DNA of 46,494 nt from HXMU1420-2 sp040830545 (GTDB taxonomy: Bacteria > Pseudomonadota > Alphaproteobacteria > Rhodobacterales > Rhodobacteraceae), in contig JBFOMB010000006.1 of NCBI GenBank assembly GCA_040830545.1, positions 1-46,494 on the forward strand. Reading direction: 5' to 3'. The position numbers were made by a program, and so were the translations under genes. Below the pieces are notes generated by a model. The model saw only the letters and a program-made list of their open reading frames with translations. It was not told where the DNA came from and did no database searches. This document shows, piece by piece, positions 32,303 through 41,077 of this stretch; the first letter of the stretch is position 1; each line of letters begins with the position of its first letter.

Positions 32303-32361
32303 CTGGACATTCCTGCTGAACTGGTGGACGCTTTTGCACGTTCATTCTCAGCAGGTGTTTC

Positions 32362-33804
32362 ATGCGGTCTGCCGGTCTTCGATTTCTGATTGTGGGGCTA
32401 TTGGCCCTGCTGATGTACATTCCACTGGGGCTGGTCAGCGACGTTGTGCAGTCGCGGGCGGACTACAGCGAAGACACGATAGAGACCCTCAGCCGCGAAT
32501 GGGGCGGAAGTCAGCTGTTTTCTGGCCCGCAACTGGTGATCCCGGTGAGTGAAGAGGTCACCTATGATCGCCGTCGCGAGGTGATTGATCCGCAAACGAA
32601 CCAAAGCCAGCGGGATGCCAGTGGAAATATCGTCTACGAACATTTCCAGGAAACGGTAATCGAGCCGCGCGCGCCGGTTTACCTCTATCCAGACCAGTTC
32701 GACCTGACTATCGGCACGACCACCCAAGAGCGGCGGCGCGGGATTTTTGTCGTGCCGGTTTATACTGCATCACTGGAGGCGGTGTTTGATATGCCCGTCC
32801 CACAAATCAACCGCGTGCTGGTCGGGGCAGAGGAGCCAGATTGGGCGGCCTCGGAACTACGGTTTTTCCTGACCGCCAACCGCGCATTGCGGGGCGCGGC
32901 GACGTTGGATGCGGATGGGACTGCGTTATCATTGGAGCCGCTGTCCGCGGGACAGGGGGAGGCCAATGGTATCTTTGCACAGGTCGGGGACCCACGTGAG
33001 ATCGAACAGTTCCGCCTGACCATGGGCACAAACGGTGCGCAAGATGTCAGCGCAGCAGCCGTGGGGCGCACGACCCGCCTGACGATAGACAGCGATTGGC
33101 CGCATCCCAGTTTCTTTGGCGACTTCCTGCCCGATGGGTCCGAAATTTCGGACGATGGCTTTTCAGCGACCTGGACCATTCCACATCTGGCGCGGACGTT
33201 GCCGCAGGTCGCGCGAGAGAATGTGGACGTCTCTGCCCGTCGCATAGCGACCATGGGCGTGCGGTTTTTGCGACCCAACGATTTCTACCAGAAGGCCTAT
33301 CGGTCTGCCCGGTACGGCATCCTGTTCATTGCGCTCACCTTCCTGACCATCCTTCTCATGGATCGCACCAGCGCGCGTCCAGCGCATCCCGTGCAATATC
33401 TGATGGTCGGTCTGGCGCAGTCGGTTTTTGTTCTGGTGATGCTGGCCTACGCGGAGCAGATAGGATTTACCTCAGCCTATGGCTTGGCATCCGGGGCGAC
33501 CATCCTGTTGCTGACGTTGTTCGGCGCAACCGCGTTGAAGATGGGCGTGAGGACCGCCGTGCTGACGGCCACACTGATCGTGCTCTACGCCGTGTTGTAC
33601 CTCATCCTGCAAAGTGCGGATTATGCGCTGATCGCCGGGTCGACTTTGGCCTTCCTGGCCTTGGCGGGAACGATGTATTTGACCCGAAACGAGGATTGGT
33701 ATGGGCCGGAACGTCCACCCGGCGAGCGTCGGGGATGGTTTGCCCGGAAACCGGCGCCACCGGCACCCGTTGCGCCGGCCCCAGAGGGAGAAACCAACAA
33801 ATGA
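32362..33804 (+). CDS. creD: CreD-family cell envelope inner-membrane protein
   Basis: 480 residues. One N-terminal helix (LRFLIVGLLALLMYIPLGLV) is followed by a periplasmic domain (about 30-320) and five or six C-terminal helices starting near ILFIALTFLTILLM. The family signature SREWGGSQLFSGPQLVIPV is present. CreD is an inner-membrane protein linked to envelope integrity in enterobacteria; its activity is unknown. No creBC two-component genes lie nearby. The C-terminal tail is Pro-rich. It overlaps the DUF1989 gene by ATGA, a pairing for which no functional reason is apparent. Confidence 0.93.
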   Translation: MRSAGLRFLIVGLLALLMYIPLGLVSDVVQSRADYSEDTIETLSREWGGSQLFSGPQLVIPVSEEVTYDRRREVIDPQTNQSQRDASGNIVYEHFQETVIEPRAPVYLYPDQFDLTIGTTTQERRRGIFVVPVYTASLEAVFDMPVPQINRVLVGAEEPDWAASELRFFLTANRALRGAATLDADGTALSLEPLSAGQGEANGIFAQVGDPREIEQFRLTMGTNGAQDVSAAAVGRTTRLTIDSDWPHPSFFGDFLPDGSEISDDGFSATWTIPHLARTLPQVARENVDVSARRIATMGVRFLRPNDFYQKAYRSARYGILFIALTFLTILLMDRTSARPAHPVQYLMVGLAQSVFVLVMLAYAEQIGFTSAYGLASGATILLLTLFGATALKMGVRTAVLTATLIVLYAVLYLILQSADYALIAGSTLAFLALAGTMYLTRNEDWYGPERPPGERRGWFARKPAPPAPVAPAPEGETNK

Positions 33805-34652
33805 GTCTTGCCCCTGCTGACGCGGAAGACCGCCGCGCGGTCACGCCCGTCATTTGCTATCCGAACGACACATTACCGCGACCTGACCTGTCTTTGTATC
33901 AAGCGGCGCGGGCAACGGCTCGCAAGACCGGGGAAGTGCTGGTACCGGCGCGCGATGCGCGGTGTTTTGAGGTGCCAGCCGGGCATTTCTTTCGCATAAG
34001 CTCCGTTGACGGTCCGCAGGTGGGCGATCTGAACCTCTGGAACGCGCAGGACCTTTCCGAACGGTTCTACTCCGGCAAAACCCGGGCGCTGCACGGGACG
34101 CATATCACGACGGGTGAGCGGATGTGGTCCAGTTTTCCCAGCCTGCGCCCGATGGCGACGATCATTGAGGATACTTTGGGTTGGTACGGAATCGACGCCT
34201 ATGGCGGGTCGGTGCACGACGTGATCGGTACACGATGTGATCCCTACACGGGTAATCTGTTGGCCGACACGCAGTATCACCATTGTTGTCATTCCAACCT
34301 GACCCGGGCGTTGGCCGAACACTTGGGCGTTTCAACCCACGAGGCAGAGCCCCATGTGCATGACGTGTTGAATGTGTTTATGTGCACCGGTTTCACGCGC
34401 GATACCGGGCAATACTTTATGAAAGCCAGTCCAGTGCGGCCCGGTGACTATCTGGAGTTTTTCGCGGAAATTGACTTGCTCGGTGGGCTCAGCGCCTGCC
34501 CGGGTGGGGATTGTTCATCCGAACATTCCAGCGATGTGGCAGCCTGCCACCCGTTGATGGTGGAGGTTTTCGCACCGGATCCAAGTGCCCTGGATGGATG
34601 GAGCAGCCCCGCGCCAAACGGGTATGATCGCAGTCACGGGGTTGCTGGGTAG
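33801..34652 (+). CDS. DUF1989 / urea-carboxylase-associated family protein
   Basis: 283 residues. The domain runs through VPARDARCFEVPAGHFFRI, VGDLNLWNAQDLSERFYSGKTRALHGTHI, IGTRCDPYTGN and PVRPGDYLEFFAEIDLLGGLSACPGGD. Conserved Cys and His residues (YHHCCHSNL, CPGGDC) suggest a metal site. Relatives stand beside urea carboxylase and ABC transporter genes, where they act in guanidine or urea nitrogen use, but no such genes are here. The true start is ATG 33801, overlapping the creD stop; the frame is open back to 33096 only as a shadow of creD. Confidence 0.88.
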   Translation: MSLAPADAEDRRAVTPVICYPNDTLPRPDLSLYQAARATARKTGEVLVPARDARCFEVPAGHFFRISSVDGPQVGDLNLWNAQDLSERFYSGKTRALHGTHITTGERMWSSFPSLRPMATIIEDTLGWYGIDAYGGSVHDVIGTRCDPYTGNLLADTQYHHCCHSNLTRALAEHLGVSTHEAEPHVHDVLNVFMCTGFTRDTGQYFMKASPVRPGDYLEFFAEIDLLGGLSACPGGDCSSEHSSDVAACHPLMVEVFAPDPSALDGWSSPAPNGYDRSHGVAG

Positions 34653-34658
34653 GTGGAA

Positions 34659-34681
34659 AGGTGCGCGCACAGTGCGCACCT
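34659..34681. terminator. Bidirectional hairpin between convergent genes
   Basis: AGGTGCGC (34659-34666) pairs with GCGCACCT (34674-34681) around a 7-nt loop. It lies between the stop of the DUF1989 gene (34652) and that of deoD (34686). There is no strong T-run on either strand. Confidence 0.5.
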
Positions 34682-34685
34682 GCCA

Positions 34686-35399
34686 TTAGTTTGGTTCGGC
34701 AAACGCGGCTTGCAGTGCAATCTCCACCATGTCGCCGAAGCTTTGTTCTCGCTGCTCCGAAGGCAGTGCCTCACCTGTTCCCAGATGATCGGACACGGTC
34801 AGAATAGCCAGTGCACGGCGCTGGTAGCGGGAGGCGAGCGTGTAAAGCTCGGCTGCCTCCATTTCCACGCCAAGGATGCCGTGGCGCACCATCTGTTCAT
34901 TCAGATCGGGCCGTTCGTCATAGAACACGTCAGAGGAATAGATGCCCCCGATATGGGTCGGGACATCCATTTTCGACGCCGCCTGCGCTGCGGCGTTCAG
35001 CAATGACCAGTCGGCGCAAGGCGCAAAGTTCAATTCCCGGAATATCCCGGAGGACGGGGAATTGAGCGTCGTGGATGTCATTGCCAGAATGACATCGCGA
35101 ATACCGACATGGTCCTGCATTCCACCGCATGATCCGATCCGGATCAGCGTTTTGGCGTCAAAGTCGCGAATCAACTCATTAACGTAGATAGACAGCGACG
35201 GCATTCCCATGCCGCTGCCCTGTATTGTAACCTTGTGACCATTCCACGTCCCGGTAAAGCCCAGCATGCCGCGGGTTTCGTTTACCAGTTTTACATCACT
35301 CAGAAACGTCTGCGCGGCCCATTTGGCCCGATACGGATCGCCTGGCAATAGGACCGTTTCCGCGATATCTCCGGGCTCAGCGCCAATGTGGATCGTCAT
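34686..35399 (-). CDS. deoD: Purine-nucleoside phosphorylase, hexameric DeoD type
   Basis: 237 residues, the usual length of the trimer-of-dimers PNP class. Recognisable parts are HIGAEPGDIAETVLLPGDPYRA with the phosphate-binding Gly/Arg, MGMPSLSIYVNELI, IRIGSCGGMQ and the active-site GVEMEAAELYTLA, with the catalytic Asp in TVSDHL. It splits purine (deoxy)nucleosides with phosphate into the base and (deoxy)ribose-1-phosphate in the cytoplasm. It lies 14 bp after the H-NS-like gene on the same strand and is probably co-transcribed with it. Confidence 0.95.
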   Translation of the reverse strand: MTIHIGAEPGDIAETVLLPGDPYRAKWAAQTFLSDVKLVNETRGMLGFTGTWNGHKVTIQGSGMGMPSLSIYVNELIRDFDAKTLIRIGSCGGMQDHVGIRDVILAMTSTTLNSPSSGIFRELNFAPCADWSLLNAAAQAASKMDVPTHIGGIYSSDVFYDERPDLNEQMVRHGILGVEMEAAELYTLASRYQRRALAILTVSDHLGTGEALPSEQREQSFGDMVEIALQAAFAEPN

Positions 35400-35413
35400 A
35401 GCGGTGCCCGTTC

Positions 35414-35728
35414 TCAGATTTCGAGATCAGAGATATCCACGCCCGCGGCAATCGCCTCGTTCAGCCAGCGCGGTTTGCGGCCACGGCCGGTCCATGTCTC
35501 GGCAGGATTGTTCGGGTTGCGGTATTTGGCGACCCCGGCAGGTTTTTTCTTGGCCGGTTCACCGTTTACAAGCTCTTCCAGCGTGAAGCCGAATTCGGCG
35601 GCGGCCTTTTCGGCGGCTGCGCGCGCGTCTTTGCGCGCCCGGACGTCTGCGTCTTTCAGAGCAGATGCGACATCCTTCTGCAATTTCATCAAATCGTCCT
35701 TGGATAGATTTGCCAGTTCAATTGCCAT
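35414..35728 (-). CDS. H-NS/HvrA-type nucleoid-associated protein
   Basis: 104 residues. An N-terminal coiled coil (about 1-50, MAIELANLSKDDLMKLQKD) should drive oligomerisation. A short linker, KKKPAG, leads to the C-terminal H-NS DNA-binding motif TWTGRGRKPRW. In Rhodobacterales such proteins include HvrA, which binds AT-rich promoters. The start at 35728 follows GGGGAA; an ATG at 35740 would add four residues. The 5' flank (35741-35994) is the most AT-rich part of the window, which might be a target for autoregulation. Confidence 0.9.
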   Translation of the reverse strand: MAIELANLSKDDLMKLQKDVASALKDADVRARKDARAAAEKAAAEFGFTLEELVNGEPAKKKPAGVAKYRNPNNPAETWTGRGRKPRWLNEAIAAGVDISDLEI

Positions 35729-35887
35729 GAAATTCCCCATTCATAGTTGTTTCGCAATTTGGGGATTAGGGTATTTGGCAATAAAGCACCAGACATTTAA
35801 ATTGCACCAAATCAAGAATTTTCGTTTTCCTGATACTACTTGGCGTCGAAACTAACCGGATTTCCCGCAGATGGCTATTGTTTTGTG

Positions 35888-35917
35888 ACACGCTTTTCTA
35901 ATGCGTGTGTATTTTTT
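35888..35917 (+). terminator. Rho-independent terminator-like hairpin without an upstream gene on its strand
   Basis: ACACGC (35888-35893) pairs with GCGTGT (35903-35908) around a 9-nt loop and is followed by ATTTTTT (35911-35917). It is a plus-strand terminator shape, but both flanking genes are on the minus strand. It may end an unannotated small RNA starting in 35741-35880, or be fortuitous. Confidence 0.4.
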
Positions 35918-35939
35918 GAATTTGTTGGCAATCAAACAA

Positions 35940-35967
35940 ATAGGACGGGTCAAACGACCCGCCCTAT
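35940..35967 (-). terminator. Terminator of the ethylmalonyl-CoA mutase gene
   Basis: A 12-bp stem with one mismatch (ATAGGACGGGTC 35940-35951 against 35956-35967) has the loop AAAC. On the minus strand it lies 28 bp after the mutase stop and is followed by a T-rich tail (TTTGTTTGATTG). This fits an intrinsic terminator. Confidence 0.8.
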
Positions 35968-35994
35968 TTCAGCGTTCAACTGGTCCAATGATTT

Positions 35995-37974
35995 CTATTC
36001 AGCGGCCCGTGCCTTGGGATCGGCGAGGCCGACAATATCCATCATGATAGAGTTCAGTTCGAAGTCTTTTGGCGTGTATACACGTGCCACGCCCAAAGCA
36101 CGCAGTCGTTCTGCATCTTCGTCCGGGATGATGCCACCGACAATCACAGGCACATCGCCGAGGCCCGCTTGCATCATACGCTTGAGCACGTCCTCGACCA
36201 GGGGCAGGTGGGAGCCGGACAAGATCGACAGCCCAACCACGTGCGATCCCTTTTCTTTGGCACGCTCCACGATTTCTTCGGGTGTAAGACGGATGCCGTC
36301 ATAGGACATGTCGATCCCGCAATCCCGAGCGCGGAAGGCGATCTGTTCCGCGCCGTTGGAGTGCCCGTCCAAACCCGGTTTACCGACCAAGAGAGACAGA
36401 CGACGACCCAGACGGTCGCTGACGGCATCCACTGCATCGCGGATATCGTCCAGGCCCTCGGTCTTGTTCGAAGGGGATCCTGACACACCAGTCGGACCAC
36501 GATATGTGCCAAAGGCGCGTCGCATTTCTTCCGCCCATTCACCAGTTGTGACACCTGCTTTGGCTGCGGCGATAGAGGGTCCCATGACATTCTGACCAGT
36601 CTCAGCCGCCGACCGCAACGCGGCCAATGCATCCGCCACCGTCTGTTCATCACGTTCAGCGCGCCAGGCGTTCAGGCGGTCGATCTGGTCTTGCTCGACA
36701 GCTGGATCAACCACCAGAATGCCACCCTCGCCCGTTTGCAGGGGTGAGGTTTCACCTTCGGTCCAGCGGTTTACGCCAACGACCACGGTCTCATTGCGCT
36801 CGATCCGGTTCAGACGGTCGGCATTGGAGTCCACCAACCGCGACTTCATGTACTCGATTGCGCCAATCGCCCCACCCATGCTGTCCAGCGTCGCCAACTC
36901 ATGCCGCGCACCTTCTTTTAGTTCTTCGACTTTCGCATCAACCGCCGGGTTGCCGTCGAACAGGTCGCCGTATTCTAGTAGGTCGGTTTCATAGGCCAGA
37001 ATCTGCTGCATCCGCATGGACCACTGCTGATCGCATGGGCGCGGCAAACCCAGCGCTTCGTTCCATGCGGGCAGTTGGACCGCACGCGCGCGGGCCTTTT
37101 TCGACAGGGTAACGGCCAGCATCTCGATCAGGATGCGGTAGACGTTGTTTTCCGGCTGTTGCTCGGTCAGGCCCAGCGAGTTCACCTGCACGCCATAGCG
37201 GAAGCGACGGTATTTCGCGTCCTCAACACCATAGCGGTCGCGGCAGATTTCGTCCCACAGGTCAACAAAGGCACGCATCTTGCACATCTCGGTGACAAAG
37301 CGGATGCCCGCGTTCACAAAGAAAGAGATGCGGCCTACCAGACGCGGGAAATCCTCCGCTGGAACCTGATCGCGCAGCCCGTCCAGCACGGCCTGTGCCG
37401 TGGCGAGTGCAAAAGCCAGTTCCTGTTCGGGCGTCGCTCCGGCCTCTTGCAGGTGATAGGAACACACGTTCATCGGGTTCCATTTCGGCACATTGGCATA
37501 ACAGTAGGCCGCGACGTCGGTGATTAGCTTCAACGATGGTTGCGGCGGACAGATATATGTGCCCCGGCTCAGGTATTCCTTGATGATGTCGTTCTGAACG
37601 GTGCCCTGCAATTGTTTGACATCCGCGCCTTGTTCTTCTGCCACGGCGATATAGAGCGCCAGCAACCAAGGGGCCGTCGCGTTGATCGTCATGGACGTGT
37701 TCATCTGTTCCAGCGGGATTTGATCGAACAGTGTCCGCATATCGCCCAGATGACTGACCGGGACGCCGACTTTACCGACTTCACCCCGCGCGAGCACATG
37801 GTCACTGTCATATCCCGTCTGCGTTGGCAGGTCGAAGGCGACGGACAGGCCGGTCTGACCTTTGGCCAGGTTGGAGCGATAAAGTTCGTTGGACGCCTTG
37901 GCAGTGGAATGGCCGGCATAGGTGCGGATCAGCCAGGGGCGGTCGGCTTGGCGCTCTTTCTGGGTGTCGGTCAT
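35995..37974 (-). CDS. ecm: Ethylmalonyl-CoA mutase
   Basis: 659 residues in one chain: a TIM-barrel mutase domain (RTYAGHSTAKASNELYRSNLAKGQTGLSVAFDLPTQTGYDSD at the N-terminus, in parts) and a C-terminal cobalamin-binding domain with the D-x-H-x-x-G motif DGHSNG (H538 is the lower cobalt ligand). It rearranges (2R)-ethylmalonyl-CoA to methylsuccinyl-CoA. The length and the nearby ccr gene favour ecm (MeaA) over methylmalonyl-CoA mutase, which is larger and differs at the N-terminus. The start at 37974 follows GGAGG by 6 bases; an ATG at 37986 would overlap this ribosome site. It is divergent from the PlsB-like gene across 178 bp. Confidence 0.93.
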   Translation of the reverse strand: MTDTQKERQADRPWLIRTYAGHSTAKASNELYRSNLAKGQTGLSVAFDLPTQTGYDSDHVLARGEVGKVGVPVSHLGDMRTLFDQIPLEQMNTSMTINATAPWLLALYIAVAEEQGADVKQLQGTVQNDIIKEYLSRGTYICPPQPSLKLITDVAAYCYANVPKWNPMNVCSYHLQEAGATPEQELAFALATAQAVLDGLRDQVPAEDFPRLVGRISFFVNAGIRFVTEMCKMRAFVDLWDEICRDRYGVEDAKYRRFRYGVQVNSLGLTEQQPENNVYRILIEMLAVTLSKKARARAVQLPAWNEALGLPRPCDQQWSMRMQQILAYETDLLEYGDLFDGNPAVDAKVEELKEGARHELATLDSMGGAIGAIEYMKSRLVDSNADRLNRIERNETVVVGVNRWTEGETSPLQTGEGGILVVDPAVEQDQIDRLNAWRAERDEQTVADALAALRSAAETGQNVMGPSIAAAKAGVTTGEWAEEMRRAFGTYRGPTGVSGSPSNKTEGLDDIRDAVDAVSDRLGRRLSLLVGKPGLDGHSNGAEQIAFRARDCGIDMSYDGIRLTPEEIVERAKEKGSHVVGLSILSGSHLPLVEDVLKRMMQAGLGDVPVIVGGIIPDEDAERLRALGVARVYTPKDFELNSIMMDIVGLADPKARAAE

Positions 37975-38152
37975 CGGGGCCTCCATCGGTCATTCCGTGA
38001 ATCGCGTCGGCAATAATGTTTCGCTGTGGCCCTTCTTGGCGACATTTTGCGCAAGGGTCAAGGTGCTGCGTTGCGGCGATTTTGGTGCTGCGTGTGCGAG
38101 GGTCGCGCGAAAGGGATTTACGCGCCCTCGCACCCTTGTCAGGTTGGCCGCC

Positions 38153-39538
38153 ATGACTGGTTCGGTGACCATTCCTGTTTGGCTGTTTGTGTTGATCCTG
38201 CTGTTTGCGGCGGTCACCTTTGCCTCGCATTTCCTGTTCCCGTCCGTGCGCTGGTTCTTCCGGCGGCGGTTGGAACGGGCGGTGAAGCGGTTAAACGAAA
38301 ACCTTCAGCGGCCGATCGAGCCGTTCAAACTGGCGCGTCGTCACGACATGATTCAGCGGCTAAGTTATGATCCTGACGTGATGGCCGCCGTTGTGGAGCA
38401 TGCGCGGAAGGAAGGCGTGCCCGAGGCTGTCGCATTTGAACAGGCCAAGCGGTATGCGCGCGAGATCGTGCCGTCCTTTTCCGCTTTTGTGTATTTTGGA
38501 TTGGCGATCCGATTGGCACGGTTTATTGGAACCTCCCTTTATCGCGTGCGCGTAGCCCATATAGATGAGGACGCGATGCAGGCGGTGGACCCGGAAGCCG
38601 CCGTTGTGTTCGTGATGAATCACCGCAGCAACGTGGACTATGTTCTGGTGACCTATATGGCGGCGGAACGGTCTGCATTGGCTTATGCGGTGGGGGAGTG
38701 GGCGCGTATCTGGCCGCTCAGTCGGTTGATCCGGGCCATGGGAGCCTATTTCATTCGGCGCAAAATTCGAAATGAACTCTACCGTCGGGTTTTGGCCTCT
38801 TACGTTCGCTTGGCCACCCAAGCCGGGGTGACGCAAGCGATGTTTCCCGAGGGCGGTCTGTCCCTGAATGGTGGACTGGCCCCACCAAAGCTGGGTCTGC
38901 TCAAATACATCCGCGATGCCTATACGCCAGAGGGGCGCGATGTGGTGTTTGTTCCGGTCGCCTTGAACTATGACCGTGTACTGGAGGATCAGATACTCAT
39001 ATCTGCCGCGCAGAAAGGCGAGCGGCGGTTCAAGGCGCGGATCAGTACCGTCATGAAGTATTGGGGCCGGATGTTGTGGCGACGGTTGCGCGGACGGTAC
39101 CACAAGTTTGGATACGCGGCCGTTAGCTTTGGCACGCCCTTGTCGCTGCGGCAGTATATGTCGAACAACCCGGGGGCCAAGACACATAACCTGGCCAATG
39201 CATTGATGGACCGTGTGTCGACGCTGGTACCAATCCTGCCGGTGCCGTTTGTTGCCTGGATGGTTTTGCAACGGGGGCAGGTTTCGCGTGCGGAGCTGGA
39301 GGCAAGCCTCGATGGTGCACGTGATCACTTGCACGATGTGACCTTGCGCCTGGCGCGAAACGATGTGGCCTATACCGTCGAGTACGGCCTGCGAAACCTG
39401 CTGCAGCGGAAAATGCTGGTTGAAACAGAGACTGGATATGCAGCCGCACCCGGGAAAGATGACACGTTGCGCTTCTACGCCAACTCCATTGATCACCTGA
39501 TGACAGAGCATGGGCATCTCTTCTGCGGGTGCGAATAA
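38153..39538 (+). CDS. PlsB-like glycerol-3-phosphate / phospholipid acyltransferase
   Basis: 461 residues. One N-terminal helix (IPVWLFVLILLFAAVTFASHFLF) is followed by the PlsC-type acyltransferase domain with the HX4D motif NHRSNVDY (H157, D162), AYFIRRKIRNELY and the acceptor-site FPEGGLS. This is the GPAT-like form of the family, acting at the inner membrane to acylate glycerol-3-phosphate or a lysolipid. The start at 38153 puts the membrane helix at the N-terminus; the frame opens at 37922 but would overlap the divergent ecm gene. It lies directly before ccr in the same direction with a 131-bp gap. Confidence 0.85.
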   Translation: MTGSVTIPVWLFVLILLFAAVTFASHFLFPSVRWFFRRRLERAVKRLNENLQRPIEPFKLARRHDMIQRLSYDPDVMAAVVEHARKEGVPEAVAFEQAKRYAREIVPSFSAFVYFGLAIRLARFIGTSLYRVRVAHIDEDAMQAVDPEAAVVFVMNHRSNVDYVLVTYMAAERSALAYAVGEWARIWPLSRLIRAMGAYFIRRKIRNELYRRVLASYVRLATQAGVTQAMFPEGGLSLNGGLAPPKLGLLKYIRDAYTPEGRDVVFVPVALNYDRVLEDQILISAAQKGERRFKARISTVMKYWGRMLWRRLRGRYHKFGYAAVSFGTPLSLRQYMSNNPGAKTHNLANALMDRVSTLVPILPVPFVAWMVLQRGQVSRAELEASLDGARDHLHDVTLRLARNDVAYTVEYGLRNLLQRKMLVETETGYAAAPGKDDTLRFYANSIDHLMTEHGHLFCGCE

Positions 39539-39587
39539 CTTTCTGCATGCGCAGGGTCATAAAATTACAAAAATCTACCCTGTACCT

Positions 39588-39601
39588 ATTGCAATGTTGC
39601 G
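39588..39601 (+). promoter_or_regulatory. TTGCAA-type motif upstream of ccr
   Basis: ATTGCAAT (39588-39595) is a perfect 8-bp palindrome followed after one base by TTGCG. Short-chain-fatty-acid regulators of the PccR/RamB type recognise TTTGCAAA-like pairs, so this may be an operator for ccr. It lies 75 bp before the ATG. The match is partial. Confidence 0.25.
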
Positions 39602-39669
39602 TTCGCGCGAATACCCCTTGCCAACACGCTCGATTCTGCACTGCGGCAGAACCTGAACAGGAGACAGGC

Positions 39670-40956
39670 ATGGCATTGGACACAGAAAGCGGTATCGCCA
39701 TTTACGATGCCCCGGAAAAAGATCTCTACGAGATGGGCGAGATGCCCCCGATGGGATATGTCCCGAAACAGATGTACGCATGGGCAATCCGCAAGGAACG
39801 TCACGGGGAACCGGACACGGCCATGCAGTTGGAAGTTGTAGACGTCCCGACGCTGGACAGCCACGAGGTTCTGGTGCTCGTGATGGCAGCAGGTATCAAC
39901 TACAACGGTGTCTGGGCGTCGCTGGGCAAACCGATCAGCCCGTTTGACGGCCACGGTCAGCCGTTCCACATTGCTGGCTCCGATGCGTCGGGCATCGTCT
40001 GGGCCGTTGGTGACAAGGTAAAGCGCTGGAAGGTCGGCGACGAAGTTGTGATCCATTGCAACCAGGATGACGGCGACGACGAGGCTTGTAATGGCGGCGA
40101 TCCGATGTACTCGGACTCCCAGCGTATCTGGGGTTACGAGACTCCCGATGGCTCCTTCGCACAGTTCACCAACGTGCAAGCGCAGCAGCTGATGCCGCGG
40201 CCCAAGCATCTGACCTGGGAAGAAAGCGCGTGTTATACACTGACGCTGGCGACCGCTTACCGCATGCTGTTCGGTCACGAACCGCATGATCTGAAGCCGG
40301 GCCAGAACGTTTTGGTCTGGGGCGCGTCCGGTGGTCTGGGGTCTTATGCGATCCAGCTGATCAACACGGCAGGGGCCAACGCGATTGGCGTGATCTCGGA
40401 TGAATCCAAGCGTGACTTTGTCATGGATTTGGGCGCCAAAGGCGTGATCAACCGCAAGGACTTCAACTGCTGGGGTCAGCTGCCCACGGTCAACACGCCG
40501 GAATACGCGGAATGGTTCAAGGAAGCCCGCAAGTTCGGCAAGGCGATCTGGGACATCACCGGCAAGGGTGTGAACGTCGATATGGTGTTCGAACATCCGG
40601 GTGAAAGCACGTTCCCGGTATCCACCTTCGTCGTGAAGAAGGGTGGTATGGTTGTGATCTGCGCGGGTACCACCGGCTACAACCTGACCTTCGACGTGCG
40701 TTACATGTGGATGCACCAGAAGCGTCTGCAGGGGTCACACTTCGCGCATCTGAAACAGGCCTCGGCCGCCAACAACCTGATGCTGGAGCGTCGTCTGGAC
40801 CCGTGCATGTCCGAGGTGTTCACCTGGGCGGACCTGCCCGAGGCGCATATGAAAATGATGCGGAACGAACACAAGCCGGGCAACATGTCGGTTCTGGTCC
40901 AGGCACCGAAGACGGGGCTGCGCACACTCGAAGATTGTCTGGACGCGCGCGGCTGA
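39670..40956 (+). CDS. ccr: Crotonyl-CoA carboxylase/reductase
   Basis: 428 residues, the family's normal length. It is a medium-chain dehydrogenase/reductase: an N-terminal catalytic part (YVPKQMYAWAIRKERHGEPD, AAGINYNGVWASLGKP, FHIAGSDASG, QDDGDDEACNGGDPM) and a Rossmann domain with VWGASGGLGSYAIQL (G218) for NADPH. The enzyme reductively carboxylates crotonyl-CoA to (2S)-ethylmalonyl-CoA, the key step of the ethylmalonyl-CoA pathway for C2 assimilation without isocitrate lyase. The ATG at 39670 follows AGGAGACAGGC; the frame is open from 39529 but upstream residues are not family-like. With ecm at 35995 it makes a pathway locus. Two hairpins follow. Confidence 0.97.
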   Translation: MALDTESGIAIYDAPEKDLYEMGEMPPMGYVPKQMYAWAIRKERHGEPDTAMQLEVVDVPTLDSHEVLVLVMAAGINYNGVWASLGKPISPFDGHGQPFHIAGSDASGIVWAVGDKVKRWKVGDEVVIHCNQDDGDDEACNGGDPMYSDSQRIWGYETPDGSFAQFTNVQAQQLMPRPKHLTWEESACYTLTLATAYRMLFGHEPHDLKPGQNVLVWGASGGLGSYAIQLINTAGANAIGVISDESKRDFVMDLGAKGVINRKDFNCWGQLPTVNTPEYAEWFKEARKFGKAIWDITGKGVNVDMVFEHPGESTFPVSTFVVKKGGMVVICAGTTGYNLTFDVRYMWMHQKRLQGSHFAHLKQASAANNLMLERRLDPCMSEVFTWADLPEAHMKMMRNEHKPGNMSVLVQAPKTGLRTLEDCLDARG

Positions 40957-40977
40957 GCCACGATGTAGTTCAAACAC

Positions 40978-41005
40978 GAACAAGGCCTTTCGAAAGGCCT
41001 TGTTC
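40978..41005 (+). terminator. Perfect 28-bp palindrome after ccr
   Basis: A perfect palindrome centred on TTTCGAAA, with outer bases GAACAAGG and CCTTGTTC. It starts 22 bp after the ccr stop and forms a 13-bp stem in RNA. Outer CACGA/TCGTG segments could extend it past a bulge. There is no T-run, but a canonical terminator follows at 41055. Confidence 0.75.
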
Positions 41006-41054
41006 TCGTGAATTGAGAATTCGCGCCACATGCCGGTTGCAACGCGCTTCAGGA

Positions 41055-41077
41055 AGCCGCTGCGAAGCGGCTTTTTT
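41055..41077 (+). terminator. Intrinsic terminator downstream of ccr
   Basis: AGCCGCT (41055-41061) pairs with AGCGGCT (41066-41072) around the loop GCGA, followed directly by more T residues (41073-41077). This is a textbook Rho-independent terminator on the plus strand. Confidence 0.88.

Noticed and set aside
33096..33800. Long open frame giving a 518-residue extended version of the DUF1989 protein
   Set aside because: The first 235 codons are a shadow of creD in another frame, rich in Arg/Gly/Ala with no domain; the real start is ATG 33801, which overlaps the creD stop.
38360..39517. A 385-codon open frame antisense to the PlsB-like gene
   Set aside because: No recognisable motifs; the sense product has intact HX4D and FPEGG motifs.
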